Positions 7,678 through 16,225 of a DNA stretch of 64,000 bases are shown piece after piece (positions within the stretch are counted from its first letter, which is position 1; the number at the start of each line of letters is the position of its first letter). This DNA comes from Aequorivita capsosiphonis DSM 23843. Its GTDB lineage: Bacteria; Bacteroidota; Bacteroidia; Flavobacteriales; Flavobacteriaceae. The stretch lies in the NCBI RefSeq assembly GCF_000429125.1, contig NZ_AUBG01000011.1:1-64000 (forward strand), in the 5' to 3' direction. The notes beneath the pieces are model-generated. The model saw nothing but the letters and a program-made list of their open reading frames with translations, made no database searches and was not told the origin of the DNA. A program made the position numbers and the translations under genes.

Positions 7678-9021
7678 CTAAAATTTAAAGCCAATTCCGG
7701 CCGAAAATGTTTTTTCGTGTTGTTTCTTTCCAGTGAATTCAAGCGTGGAAGGATTGTAATTTTCTGATCCCAATCTGCGATCAGAATAATGTGCCTTTAA
7801 CACAATCTGCGGATGGACAAACCAGTTTATTCCACCTGTAAAGGCGGTGCGTTGCCAACGTGGATTTTTCACAATCGCACCTTCCACATTTTGCATAGTA
7901 TCGTAATAATCATAACGAAGAAAAGGGTAAAGCATCTGCTCCGTATTGGTGACAAACAAGGGCAATATGTTGTAACCTACTTCGGCAGAAACCCCAAAGG
8001 CATTTTTACCTACGGGCGTACGTTTCACTCCCAAATTATTGGAAAGATTTGCATTTTTTCTTGAGACAATATCAGAATTTTCGAGGTTACCGTATAAAGC
8101 AACTGCATTAAAACGAAGATTTTTCTCGTTATAACTTACATGGCCCTCCACCAAAGTTACATACGCACTTTTGTCCATATCCTTTTTGGGACGGTTGGCA
8201 GCGGCATCATTTATATATCCAGCCACACCAAAAAATGTATCGTCGTGCGTGCCAAAATGGTAATCTAAACGTCCTGCAAAAGCAAAAGATTCAGCCGTTG
8301 ACATTTCGAAGCGTTGTTGGTATCCATTTTTTATCCAGCCACGTGACGAAAAACCAGAAGCATCTAAACCACTTACAATAGAAGCTTCATAAGAAAATCG
8401 TTTTGCGAAGCTTCCATAAAACTGAACACCATTTTCATACCAGCCCAAGGGTAGAATTTCATTTTCCATTTCTGGACGATATGAAGTAAAATAGGCCGTT
8501 GGCTCATCCAGAGTTTGACTAAGTCCAAAATGCACTTTCATTCTTCCCGCACGAACATTAAAATAAGGTGCAATTTTAAAATCTATATATATTTGCTCCA
8601 GTTTTACCGAGCCTCCTTTTTCTATTTCCTGATCGAATTCACCGAATTCTTCTTGAGTATCAAAACCAATAGAAGCTCCAGTTCCGCCGTGTTCAAATTC
8701 AACTTCAGTCTTTAAACTGATCTTGTCGGAAAACGAATAGCCTAAATATAAATTCAAGCGCTCAACATCTATCTTGTCTTTTAATGAGGGATCGGTATCA
8801 AAATCGTAATGATAATAGTTGACTGCCCCGAAACCTTTTAGCGTAAAATTCTTAAAACTGAATGCAGGAGTTTTCTGTAGATTGGAATCGGCTTTAAGCT
8901 CTTCCCTCAATTCCTGCTTTATTTCTTTCTTTAATTGTGCAACCGAAACAGAGTCCGGTGCGGTTTGTGAGAATAAACTCCCACCCACTAGGACCGTGAG
9001 CGTCAATATCAATCCCTTCAT
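7678..9021 (-). CDS. Porin of the phosphate-selective O/P type
   Basis: A 447-residue outer-membrane beta-barrel. It has a signal peptide (MKGLILTLTVLVGGSLFSQ), then a short coiled coil (QLKKEIKQELREELKAD), as usual in OprO/OprP-like porins, then alternating amphipathic strands ending in a terminal Phe (SAGIGFKF), the outer-membrane insertion signal. True selectivity is not readable from the sequence; phosphate is only the family label. It is the first gene of the operon with imelysin and the di-heme oxidoreductase, behind a promoter with an embedded palindrome, so the solute may be a metal complex rather than phosphate. Confidence 0.83.
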   Translation of the reverse strand: MKGLILTLTVLVGGSLFSQTAPDSVSVAQLKKEIKQELREELKADSNLQKTPAFSFKNFTLKGFGAVNYYHYDFDTDPSLKDKIDVERLNLYLGYSFSDKISLKTEVEFEHGGTGASIGFDTQEEFGEFDQEIEKGGSVKLEQIYIDFKIAPYFNVRAGRMKVHFGLSQTLDEPTAYFTSYRPEMENEILPLGWYENGVQFYGSFAKRFSYEASIVSGLDASGFSSRGWIKNGYQQRFEMSTAESFAFAGRLDYHFGTHDDTFFGVAGYINDAAANRPKKDMDKSAYVTLVEGHVSYNEKNLRFNAVALYGNLENSDIVSRKNANLSNNLGVKRTPVGKNAFGVSAEVGYNILPLFVTNTEQMLYPFLRYDYYDTMQNVEGAIVKNPRWQRTAFTGGINWFVHPQIVLKAHYSDRRLGSENYNPSTLEFTGKKQHEKTFSAGIGFKF

Positions 9022-9038
9022 TTTTTTTATTTAGGGGA

Positions 9039-9067
9039 CAAAAGTAGTTTATTTAGACTAAATACAA
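9039..9067 (-). promoter_or_regulatory. Promoter with palindromic operator for the porin-imelysin operon
   Basis: On the minus strand TTG (9067-9065) and TACTTTTG (9046-9039) are separated by exactly 18 bases, a full match to the Bacteroidota promoter TTG-N17-23-TAnnTTTG. Inside the spacer lies a perfect 7-1-7 palindrome TATTTAG-A-CTAAATA (9050-9064), the geometry of Fur or DtxR/MntR-family operators. A repressor bound there would block the polymerase. The ATG is at 9021. Confidence 0.7.
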
Positions 9068-9112
9068 ATAAAACGAAGTATTTTTTTTAAGAAAAATTTA
9101 AGTGCAACAATC

Positions 9113-9442
9113 TTAAACTTCGGGAGCTAATTCAATTTGGAGATCATTGAGTTCTTCTTTTATAAAAATTTGACAGCTTAGCCGGCTATTGTCTTTCACA
9201 TGGAAAGCTTCGGCAAGCATTAAATCTTCATCATAACTCATTTCTGGAAGTTCGTGATTGCTCTGAACATAGCATTGGCAAGAAGCACACATCGCCATTC
9301 CGCCGCAAATGCCTATAGTTCCTTCTGGTGCTAGTTCATAAGAACGAACCAACTCCATAATATTCATATTCATATCGGTTGGAGCGTCAACTTGATGTTT
9401 TACCCCTTGACGATCTATGATAGTGATTTTGATATCTTTCAT
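9113..9442 (-). CDS. Adrenodoxin-type 2Fe-2S ferredoxin
   Basis: A 109-residue electron carrier with the vertebrate/bacterial adrenodoxin spacing C-x5-C-x2-C...C: Cys46, Cys52, Cys55 (CGGMAMCASC) and Cys90 (RLSCQ). It sits 102 bases behind a ferredoxin-NADP reductase gene on the same strand, so the two probably form a redox pair in the cytoplasm. The associated Mrp and Nfu genes further upstream suggest a role linked to Fe-S biogenesis or to a monooxygenase elsewhere. Confidence 0.9.
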   Translation of the reverse strand: MKDIKITIIDRQGVKHQVDAPTDMNMNIMELVRSYELAPEGTIGICGGMAMCASCQCYVQSNHELPEMSYDEDLMLAEAFHVKDNSRLSCQIFIKEELNDLQIELAPEV

Positions 9443-9544
9443 TTGAAGATGATGAGTTTAGACCTACAAGGAGATTGCTTTGTGTCACGCGATGACAACC
9501 TGCAGGAAAAAGAAAAGGTGGTTTCCCTTTTGGATTTTCGGGAA

Positions 9545-10597
9545 TTAATCAATCGATTTTACAATAGCTTTTGGTGCTTCTTTTTTACTTCCATCGAAAC
9601 CTTCTACGCCGCCAACAGTGGTGTATTTCATCACATATCGTTTATCTGGGAAAATACGCTGATAGGCACTTTGGCACATTAACGTAGCTTCGTGAAAACC
9701 GCAGAGTATCAGTTTTAATTTTCCAGGATAGGTATTTACGTCACCTATGGCATAGATACCCGGAATATTGGTTTGATAATCTAGGGAGTTATCAACCTTA
9801 ATGGCATTTTTTTCAATCTCCAAGCCCCAATCTGCTATAGGACCCAATTTCGGAGAAAGTCCGAAAAGAGGAATAAAGTGATCACACTCACGGTTAAAGA
9901 CCTCAGCCCCTCGTTTGATGACTACTTCTTCTAATTTATTAGTTCCCACTAAGCCAACAACTTCAGCTGGAGTTATCAACTCAATTTTACCCAGATTTTT
10001 AAGTTCCTGTACTTTTTCAACACTGTCTAATGCTCCACGGAATTCATTTCTACGATGAATAAGAGTGACGCTTTTTGCAACATCAGTCAAGAATATACTC
10101 CAATCCAAGGCAGAATCTCCTCCGCCAGAAATGACTACATTTTTATCACGGTATAATTCAGGATCGCGAATAATGTATTCCACGCCTTTGTCTTCAAAAT
10201 TGGAAAGGTTGGTTATAGGGGGTTTGCGAGGTTCAAAACTACCCAAGCCACCAGCAATGGCAACAATAGGTGCGTGATGTTTTGTACCTTTCTCTGTAGT
10301 AACTATAAAGGAACCATCGTCTAATTTTTCAATAGTATCTGCACGTTCACCCAGCGTAAAACCTGGCTGAAACGGCTCAATCTGCCTCATTAAATTTTTT
10401 ACCAAATCACCAGCCAATACTTCTGGAAAACCTGGAATATCATAAATAGGCTTCTTGGGATATATTTCTGTGCACTGACCACCTGATTGTGGAAGTGCGT
10501 CAATTAAATGACATTTCAATTTAAGCAATCCTGCCTCAAAAACGGTGAAAAGACCAGTAGGTCCTGCCCCAATTATGAGAATATCTGTTTCTATCAT
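9545..10597 (-). CDS. Ferredoxin--NADP(+) reductase, thioredoxin-reductase-like type
   Basis: A 350-residue FAD/NAD(P) two-domain flavoprotein. The FAD site GAGPTGL begins near residue 9, the NADPH site SGGGDSALDW is near residue 156, and the second FAD block YAIGDVNTYPG is near residue 285. It lacks the redox CxxC of thioredoxin reductase, which places it with the YumC-type ferredoxin reductases; length also fits. Its likely partner is the ferredoxin encoded next. A -7 box TAATTTTG lies upstream at 10630-10623, so it may have its own promoter within the Fe-S gene run. Confidence 0.88.
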   Translation of the reverse strand: MIETDILIIGAGPTGLFTVFEAGLLKLKCHLIDALPQSGGQCTEIYPKKPIYDIPGFPEVLAGDLVKNLMRQIEPFQPGFTLGERADTIEKLDDGSFIVTTEKGTKHHAPIVAIAGGLGSFEPRKPPITNLSNFEDKGVEYIIRDPELYRDKNVVISGGGDSALDWSIFLTDVAKSVTLIHRRNEFRGALDSVEKVQELKNLGKIELITPAEVVGLVGTNKLEEVVIKRGAEVFNRECDHFIPLFGLSPKLGPIADWGLEIEKNAIKVDNSLDYQTNIPGIYAIGDVNTYPGKLKLILCGFHEATLMCQSAYQRIFPDKRYVMKYTTVGGVEGFDGSKKEAPKAIVKSID

Positions 10598-10668
10598 GGA
10601 AGACTCTCTCTTAATTTTCGTTCAAAATTAATGGTAAAAATATTTTGAATAAATGACGATTGTCATCA

Positions 10669-10908
10669 TTACGAAACATTCACCACTCTTTCTATTTGTG
10701 GGGCATATTTCTTTATGGTCATTTCCACCCCACTTTTTAAAGTCATTTGGTTAACCGAACATCCTACGCAGGCACCCAATAATTGGACGTTAACCACTTT
10801 ATCATCATCAATTGACACTAGTGATATATCGCCTCCGTCATTTTGCAAAAACGGACGAATTTCGTCCAAAGCTTGCTCTACTTTTATTGTTAGTTCCTGC
10901 GTTGTCAT
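10669..10908 (-). CDS. NifU C-terminal domain Fe-S scaffold/carrier protein
   Basis: A 79-residue stand-alone Nfu domain with the cluster-binding CxxC at Cys47 and Cys50 (LGACVGCSVNQ). Such proteins carry 4Fe-4S clusters to target enzymes. It starts 1 base after the stop of the Mrp ATPase gene, so the two are translationally close and probably act together. No N-terminal A-type domain is present, unlike E. coli NfuA. Confidence 0.9.
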   Translation of the reverse strand: MTTQELTIKVEQALDEIRPFLQNDGGDISLVSIDDDKVVNVQLLGACVGCSVNQMTLKSGVEMTIKKYAPQIERVVNVS

Positions 10909-10909
10909 A

Positions 10910-12049
10910 TTATTTTTTTACGGCGCTGCAACCTGCCATTGTAGTAATTTTTATAGCTTCAGTAGGCGGAAGGTTTTCATTTCGACGAACCGTTTCCTGA
11001 ACTACATTCCTTGTAATCTCTTCAAAAGATGTTTCAATCTGTGTGGCGGTCTGTAAAGCTGCTGGCCTACCAACATCACCTGCTTCCCGAATACTTTGTA
11101 CCAATGGAACTTCTCCTAAAAATGGTACATCCAGATCTTGGGCCAAATTTTTAGCACCTTCCTTTCCAAAGATATAATATTTATTCTCTGGAAGTTCCGC
11201 AGGTGTGAAAAAGGACATATTTTCAATAATTCCCAAAACGGGAACATCTATATTTTCTTGTCGGAACATCGCTACTCCTTTTCTAGCATCTGCCAAAGCA
11301 ACGTTTTGTGGTGTACTTACCACAACCGCACCCGTGATAGGCAAGGATTGCATGATACTAAGATGAATATCACCCGTTCCAGGAGGTAAGTCTATCAACA
11401 TAAAATCAAGTTCGCCCCAATCCGCATCAAAAATAAGTTGGTTTAAAGCCTTTGCTGCCATTGGACCACGCCAAATTACTGCTTGATCGGGCTGAGTGAA
11501 AAAGCCTATGGAAAGTATTTTTATACCATAATTTTCCACTGGCTTCATTTTGCTTTTTCCTTCAACATTAACGGAAAGTGGTTTTTCCATAGCAACATCA
11601 AACATAATCGGTATGGAGGGACCATAGATATCTGCGTCTAATATCCCTACCTTAAATCCCATTTTTGAAAGTGAGACTGCTAAGTTTGCTGTAACGGTAG
11701 ATTTACCTACGCCTCCTTTTCCAGAGGCTACTGCAACAATATTCTGAATTCCCTTAATGGGTTTCCCTTTTATTAAATTAGGGTTTTGTGGTTTTGCTGG
11801 TGCTTCTATTTTTATATTTACTTGGACTTTGGCATTGCCATCCACATTTTCGTGAATAGCCTTTTTAACATCTGCCTCGGCACGTTTTTTTATATGAAGC
11901 GCTGGTGTAGAAAGTTTTAGATCAACAATTACTTCGTCGGCAAAAGTTACAACATTCTGAACTGCACCACTATCTACCATATTTTTTCCTTCTCCCGAAA
12001 CTGTAATTGTTTCTAAGGCGTTTAGGACATCTTGTTTTGAAATACTCAT
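10910..12049 (-). CDS. Mrp/NBP35 family P-loop ATPase, Fe-S cluster carrier
   Basis: A 379-residue protein with an N-terminal MIP18/DUF59 domain (residues about 5-85) fused to a ParA/MinD-like ATPase. The deviant Walker A GKGGVGKST is at residues 110-118, and DLPPGTGDIHL is the switch region. ApbC/Mrp proteins bind and transfer Fe-S clusters in an ATP-dependent way. It is first in the run Mrp-Nfu-(FNR)-ferredoxin. A -7 box TATATTTG lies at 12091-12084. Confidence 0.9.
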   Translation of the reverse strand: MSISKQDVLNALETITVSGEGKNMVDSGAVQNVVTFADEVIVDLKLSTPALHIKKRAEADVKKAIHENVDGNAKVQVNIKIEAPAKPQNPNLIKGKPIKGIQNIVAVASGKGGVGKSTVTANLAVSLSKMGFKVGILDADIYGPSIPIMFDVAMEKPLSVNVEGKSKMKPVENYGIKILSIGFFTQPDQAVIWRGPMAAKALNQLIFDADWGELDFMLIDLPPGTGDIHLSIMQSLPITGAVVVSTPQNVALADARKGVAMFRQENIDVPVLGIIENMSFFTPAELPENKYYIFGKEGAKNLAQDLDVPFLGEVPLVQSIREAGDVGRPAALQTATQIETSFEEITRNVVQETVRRNENLPPTEAIKITTMAGCSAVKK

Positions 12050-12359
12050 TTTTATATACGATATTTAGATTCATTCTAAAGTGCAAATATACTCTTTATG
12101 ATTTGTATTTTAAAGAGATAAGTGGCAATAAATTATATCGCGATAATTATAAGAATTAATTTCCAAAGACAAAGTAATTGGCGAATTCCATAAACCCAAA
12201 TTGTCCATAGATCAATTGTGAATTCTCGCAACACTCTATTACTACTATTGGTGAATTTTATAAAAATTAGGGTATTATAATTCGGATTGTCAACATATAA
12301 AGATTTCAAAGTCTTGATAAAAGATTAAAATTTCAGCTATTTTGACTGGAGAATTCCCT
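12050..12359. other. 310-base gene-free stretch
   Basis: Contains the minus-strand -7 box TATATTTG (12091-12084) for the Mrp gene. The rest is AT-rich; I see no tRNA, coding frame, strong hairpin or repeat. Confidence 0.5.
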
Positions 12360-12683
12360 TTATAGTTCCTTCATCGGATCCCAATAGAGTTTATCAAAAT
12401 CCTGCACTTGATTATCCACAACTTCTACTCCTTCGCTCTCCAAAAGTTGCTGCATTAGGTTTGTACCTTGAAAGTGGTGCTTGCCCGTAAGCAAACCCTT
12501 TCTGTTTACAACTCTATGAGCAGGAACGTTTTCTTTGTCGCTTCCATTCAATGCCCAACCAACCATGCGGGCACTACCAGAGGCGCCCAAATAGTTCGCG
12601 ATGGCACCATAAGAAGTAATCCTTCCATACGGAATAAGCTTTGCGACTTCATAGACTTTTTGAAAAAAACCTTCATTAGCCAT
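12360..12683 (-). CDS. Alkyltransferase-like protein (ATL), MGMT family
   Basis: A 107-residue protein homologous to the DNA-binding domain of O6-alkylguanine-DNA alkyltransferase. The active-site PCHR is PAHR here (Ala55), so it cannot accept alkyl groups. ATL proteins instead bind O6-alkylguanine, bend the DNA and hand it to nucleotide excision repair. The DNA-binding parts (GRITSYGAIANYLG, ARMVGWAL, NRKGLL) are intact. It starts 1 base after the stop of a LysE-family gene, in a minus-strand run with trmB. Confidence 0.9.
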   Translation of the reverse strand: MANEGFFQKVYEVAKLIPYGRITSYGAIANYLGASGSARMVGWALNGSDKENVPAHRVVNRKGLLTGKHHFQGTNLMQQLLESEGVEVVDNQVQDFDKLYWDPMKEL

Positions 12684-12684
12684 C

Positions 12685-13311
12685 TTACATTTGCTTTAAG
12701 ATTTTCAAAAAAGTAATTACAGAAATAATGGCCGTAATTATTCCTATAACATAATTCATATTCAACTTTAGTTTTTTGGAATGTTCTTTTGGCCTAAAAA
12801 ACTGGACGTATAAAGCCAGGCTTGCATAAGTTCCCAATCCAGAAGCAATAACAGCAACCAAAAGTTCAGGTTGCGAAAAAGAAAACATGCCAAAAGTTGA
12901 AAAAGTAATGCTCAAATACATCCAATATGGAAGTGGCAAAAGATTTAATAAGGCTATAAAAATGCCCAAAAAGAAACGGTTCTTTTTTGAATGTTGATCA
13001 CGATCCTTAAGCTCTCTACGCGTATCCTTAGCTATAAATATAAAATAGATGGTAAGACTGATAAATATTCCCAGAGCAACCTTTTGAAGCATACTCACTA
13101 TTTCCGGATGCTTGCCAATATATTCTGCAAGAAGTAGCGCAACATAGGTTTGGACCATTACCGTCATACAAACCCCAACAGAAAAAAGAAAAGCGCGTTT
13201 TCTGCCTTCTTTCATGCTTATTTTAGCGGCATACATATTTATCAAACCTGGCGGTAGTACTCCTATAAAAGATCCAAAAAGACCTATTAGGAAGTTGTAA
13301 AGTATTGCCAT
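12685..13311 (-). CDS. LysE family transporter
   Basis: A 208-residue inner-membrane protein with about six hydrophobic segments and the LysE/RhtB N-terminal signature (FIGVLPPGLINMYAAK). Family members export amino acids or related small molecules; the substrate cannot be told from the sequence. A short basic loop (DTRRELKDRDQHSKKNR) separates the two halves. The gene lies between trmB and the ATL gene on the same strand, with short gaps. Confidence 0.82.
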   Translation of the reverse strand: MAILYNFLIGLFGSFIGVLPPGLINMYAAKISMKEGRKRAFLFSVGVCMTVMVQTYVALLLAEYIGKHPEIVSMLQKVALGIFISLTIYFIFIAKDTRRELKDRDQHSKKNRFFLGIFIALLNLLPLPYWMYLSITFSTFGMFSFSQPELLVAVIASGLGTYASLALYVQFFRPKEHSKKLKLNMNYVIGIITAIISVITFLKILKQM

Positions 13312-13349
13312 TCGGGCGGATTGTTTTTGTGAATATACTGAAATTAATC

Positions 13350-14024
13350 CTAACGGAACTTAAAGCGGATATAAGTGATTTTTTTACCCACTTCTAAATA
13401 CTGCTGTTCATAATAGGTCTGGATATTGGTGACCGCAGCTGGTGCCCCGTCACTTCCATAAACATCATGGTGTGCATACTCTATTTTTTCACCTAAACCG
13501 TGTAATAGACCAAGCGTATAGCCATGCATAAACTCACTATCAGTTTTAAGGTGAACAAAACCTCCTGGCTTTAAGATTTTTCTGTATTTATCTAGAAATT
13601 CCGAGTTGGTCAATCTGTGTTTGGTTCGTTTATATTTTATCTGCGGATCTGGGAAGGTTATCCAAATTTCATCTACTTCATTCTCCTCAAAAAGCTCGTC
13701 AACCAACTCGATTTGTGTACGCAAAAAACCAACGTTATTTAGATCTTCCTCTAATGCGGTTTTTGCACCTCGCCAGAACCTGGCGCCTTTAATGTCTATT
13801 CCCAAGAAGTTAACTTCAGGATATGCTTTTGAGAGGTTTACAGAATATTCTCCTTTACCACAGCCCAATTCCAGCACTAATGGGTTTTCATTTTTGAAGA
13901 ATTTTTTACGCCAATTCCCCTTCAGCTTTAGTGAATCGTTCATTACTTCCTCACGCGAAGGCTGTACCACATTGGCGAAGGTTTCGTTTTCTTTAAAGCG
14001 TCTTAGTTTATTTTTACTTCCCAC
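13350..14024 (-). CDS. trmB: tRNA (guanine-N7-)-methyltransferase
   Basis: SAM-dependent enzyme forming m7G46 in tRNA. The SAM site is LELGCGKGEYSVNLS and the family motif WITFPDPQIKYKRTKHRL is complete, followed by KPGGFVHLKTDSE. I chose the GTG at 14024 because family members usually begin with MGSKNKL. An ATG at 14066 in the same frame would add 14 residues not typical of the family. It is first in the minus-strand run trmB-lysE-ATL. Confidence 0.92.
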   Translation of the reverse strand: MGSKNKLRRFKENETFANVVQPSREEVMNDSLKLKGNWRKKFFKNENPLVLELGCGKGEYSVNLSKAYPEVNFLGIDIKGARFWRGAKTALEEDLNNVGFLRTQIELVDELFEENEVDEIWITFPDPQIKYKRTKHRLTNSEFLDKYRKILKPGGFVHLKTDSEFMHGYTLGLLHGLGEKIEYAHHDVYGSDGAPAAVTNIQTYYEQQYLEVGKKITYIRFKFR

Positions 14025-14128
14025 AGATTTAAATTCAAGGTTTAAAATTCGAAATAATGAAATCATATTTCACATTTCGTATTTGAGTCTGTAAAATTAA
14101 GGAAATATACTTCGGCAGCAATTATTGC

Positions 14129-14136
14129 TACCTTTG
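14129..14136 (+). promoter_or_regulatory. -7 box upstream of the glycosyltransferase gene
   Basis: TACCTTTG fits TAnnTTTG. Transcription would start within a few bases of the ATG at 14141, which implies either a leaderless message or use of the in-frame ATG at 14162. No TTG -33 box is visible. Confidence 0.35.
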
Positions 14137-14140
14137 TTTT

Positions 14141-15217
14141 ATGCCGAAGAGTAAAACAATAATGGTTGCGCCTCTCCATTGGGGTTTAGGCCACGCTACA
14201 CGATGCATTCCCATTATCCGGGCATTACTGGATCATAACTATCATGTTTTGTTGGCTTCAGATGGTGCGGCGCTTATGCTTCTTCAAAAAGAATTTCCAC
14301 AGTTGGAAGCAATAGAACTTCCTTCATACAATATTAGTTATCCTAAAATTAGAATTCTTTTCAAGTGGAAAATGCTCCTACAAATTCCAAAAGTGAAGAA
14401 AATAATTGCTTCTGAAAAGAGGATTGTGGCGCAGCTTGTTTCCGAAGATAAAATCCAAGGAATAATCAGCGACAATAGATTTGGCGTTCGAAACAACAAG
14501 ATCCCCTCGGTTTTTATTACACACCAATTAAATGTTTTAAGCGGAAACACTTCATTTTTTAGTAGTAAAGTGCACCAACGAATTATCAAAAAATTTAATA
14601 TTTGTTGGGTGCCAGATACAAATGAAGTTATTAAGAATCTGAGCGGGAAGCTTGGCCACCCAACAAAGAATGATTTAGCAGTAAATTACATTGGTGTTTT
14701 AAGCCGAATGAAAAAACAAGAAGTATCAAAAACGATTGATATTTTGATTTTGATTTCGGGCCCAGAACCACAACGTACTGCTTTGGAAGAAATGTTGAAG
14801 CCTTTATTTGAAAAAAGTAAAAAAAGAGTTATAATGATCCGCGGCGTCGTTGAAGAAAATCAAAAATGGGAAACTTTAGGAAGTATAGAACTAGTTAACT
14901 ATATGACGAGTTCTGAACTTGAAGAAACAATAAATAAAAGTGAAATAGTAATTTGTCGCTCAGGATATACCACGATAATGGATTTAACGGTACTTGAGAA
15001 GAAAGTCTTTTTCATCCCAACACCCGGACAGTACGAACAAGAATATCTAGCCAAGCATCTTAAAAAACTGGGAGTTGCTCCTTTCTGTAAGCAGAACAAT
15101 TTCAAATTAGAAGAACTCGATAAAGTTGCGGTTTACAAGGGTTTGAGTACCTTAACCTCATCAGAAGTTAATTACTCCGAATTATTCGCTCCTTTCAAGA
15201 GTGAACGAAAACTCTGA
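14141..15217 (+). CDS. MurG-like glycosyltransferase (GT-B fold)
   Basis: A 358-residue cytoplasmic or membrane-associated GT-B protein. The N-terminal signature VAPLHWGLGHATRC resembles MurG/UGT nucleotide-sugar transferases. The C-terminal block ICRSGYTTIMDL...FIPTPGQYEQEYLAKHL is the donor-binding region. The acceptor is unknown. The start could also be the ATG at 14162 (MVAPLHWG), since the only -7 box visible lies just before 14141. Its 3' end overlaps the convergent histidine kinase gene by 36 bases. Confidence 0.78.
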   Translation: MPKSKTIMVAPLHWGLGHATRCIPIIRALLDHNYHVLLASDGAALMLLQKEFPQLEAIELPSYNISYPKIRILFKWKMLLQIPKVKKIIASEKRIVAQLVSEDKIQGIISDNRFGVRNNKIPSVFITHQLNVLSGNTSFFSSKVHQRIIKKFNICWVPDTNEVIKNLSGKLGHPTKNDLAVNYIGVLSRMKKQEVSKTIDILILISGPEPQRTALEEMLKPLFEKSKKRVIMIRGVVEENQKWETLGSIELVNYMTSSELEETINKSEIVICRSGYTTIMDLTVLEKKVFFIPTPGQYEQEYLAKHLKKLGVAPFCKQNNFKLEELDKVAVYKGLSTLTSSEVNYSELFAPFKSERKL

Positions 15218-16219
15218 ACCAATGCCGAACTGACTTTCAACATATATTTTTTCTTGGTGGGCTTCCACAATATGTTTCACTATGGAAAGCCCCAAGCCGC
15301 TTCCGCCCTCTTTTCGGGAACCACTTTTATCTATTCTGTAAAACCGTTCAAAAATTCGAGATAGATTTTCTTTTAAGATACCTTCACCATTATCGGTAAC
15401 CCGTACTAAGACTTTATTTTTAACTATATTTTCAATGCTCACCTCTGTGGTGCCATCCTGTTTTCCGTATTTTACAGAGTTGACCAATAAATTAGTTATT
15501 ACTTGTTCAATCCGCTCACGATCGGCATTTACAAAAATATCTTCTGCATATTCCTTATCAAAAACGAGCGAAATATTCTTCTTTGCTGCTTTCATTTCCA
15601 GCAAATCAAAAATATTCTGAATCAAGGCTATTATATTAAAACGTTCCTTATTAAGAACCAGACCTCCAACTTCAAGTTTGGCAATCATGTCTAACTCATT
15701 CACAATATATATCAGCCTTTCTACGCCTTTACTGGCCCGCCTAAGATATTCCTTTCTAACAGTTTTATCTTTCATTGCACCATCCAACAGTGTCAAAACA
15801 TAGCTTTGAACGGTAAAAAGAGGCGTTTTTAGTTCGTGTGAAATATTCCCCATAAATTCCTTCCGATAGTTTTCGCGAACGTTTAAAGTTTCAATCTCGA
15901 GCTTTTTTACATTTACATAGCGCTCCACTTCACGCGTTAGCACCTCCATATCGGTAGTTACCGCAGGTTTTGGAAAATCTTTTTCATTTAAGATCCGAAC
16001 GTCTTTGTAAATCTTTTTTATTCTGAAATAAATAAATTTTTCCACTCGATATTGAAGAATAAAGAATGTGATAAAAAATAAAACAATAAAGAAGCTCAGC
16101 AACCACCAGGAAGTAATTTGGAAAAGAAAATACAAAAAAACGCCAATTGCCAATGTTGAAGCAAAGGCAATCAACAAGGAAGTAGAAGCCGCGAATTTAT
16201 ATTTTTTCGAAAATTTCAT
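15182..16219 (-). CDS. Sensor histidine kinase, partner of the adjacent response regulator
   Basis: A 345-residue membrane kinase. Two hydrophobic segments sit at residues about 11-60 with almost no periplasmic loop, suggesting intramembrane or cytoplasmic sensing. HisKA follows with the phospho-His in GNISHELKTPLFT, then the ATPase with N box (QVITNLLVNSVKYG), G1 DNGEGI, F box and G2 GGSGLGLSIVKHI. It lies 6 bases behind the response regulator and is cotranscribed from the promoter at 16934-16961. Its signal is unknown. The last codons overlap the opposing glycosyltransferase gene. Confidence 0.9.
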   Translation of the reverse strand: MKFSKKYKFAASTSLLIAFASTLAIGVFLYFLFQITSWWLLSFFIVLFFITFFILQYRVEKFIYFRIKKIYKDVRILNEKDFPKPAVTTDMEVLTREVERYVNVKKLEIETLNVRENYRKEFMGNISHELKTPLFTVQSYVLTLLDGAMKDKTVRKEYLRRASKGVERLIYIVNELDMIAKLEVGGLVLNKERFNIIALIQNIFDLLEMKAAKKNISLVFDKEYAEDIFVNADRERIEQVITNLLVNSVKYGKQDGTTEVSIENIVKNKVLVRVTDNGEGILKENLSRIFERFYRIDKSGSRKEGGSGLGLSIVKHIVEAHQEKIYVESQFGIGSEFSFTLERSE

Positions 16220-16225
16220 GATTTA

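Noticed and set aside
12050-12359. tRNA or small RNA gene in the 310-base gap
   Set aside because: No cloverleaf, no terminator and no conserved RNA motif could be found by eye.
12360-12683. Functional O6-methylguanine-DNA methyltransferase
   Set aside because: The acceptor Cys of PCHR is Ala.
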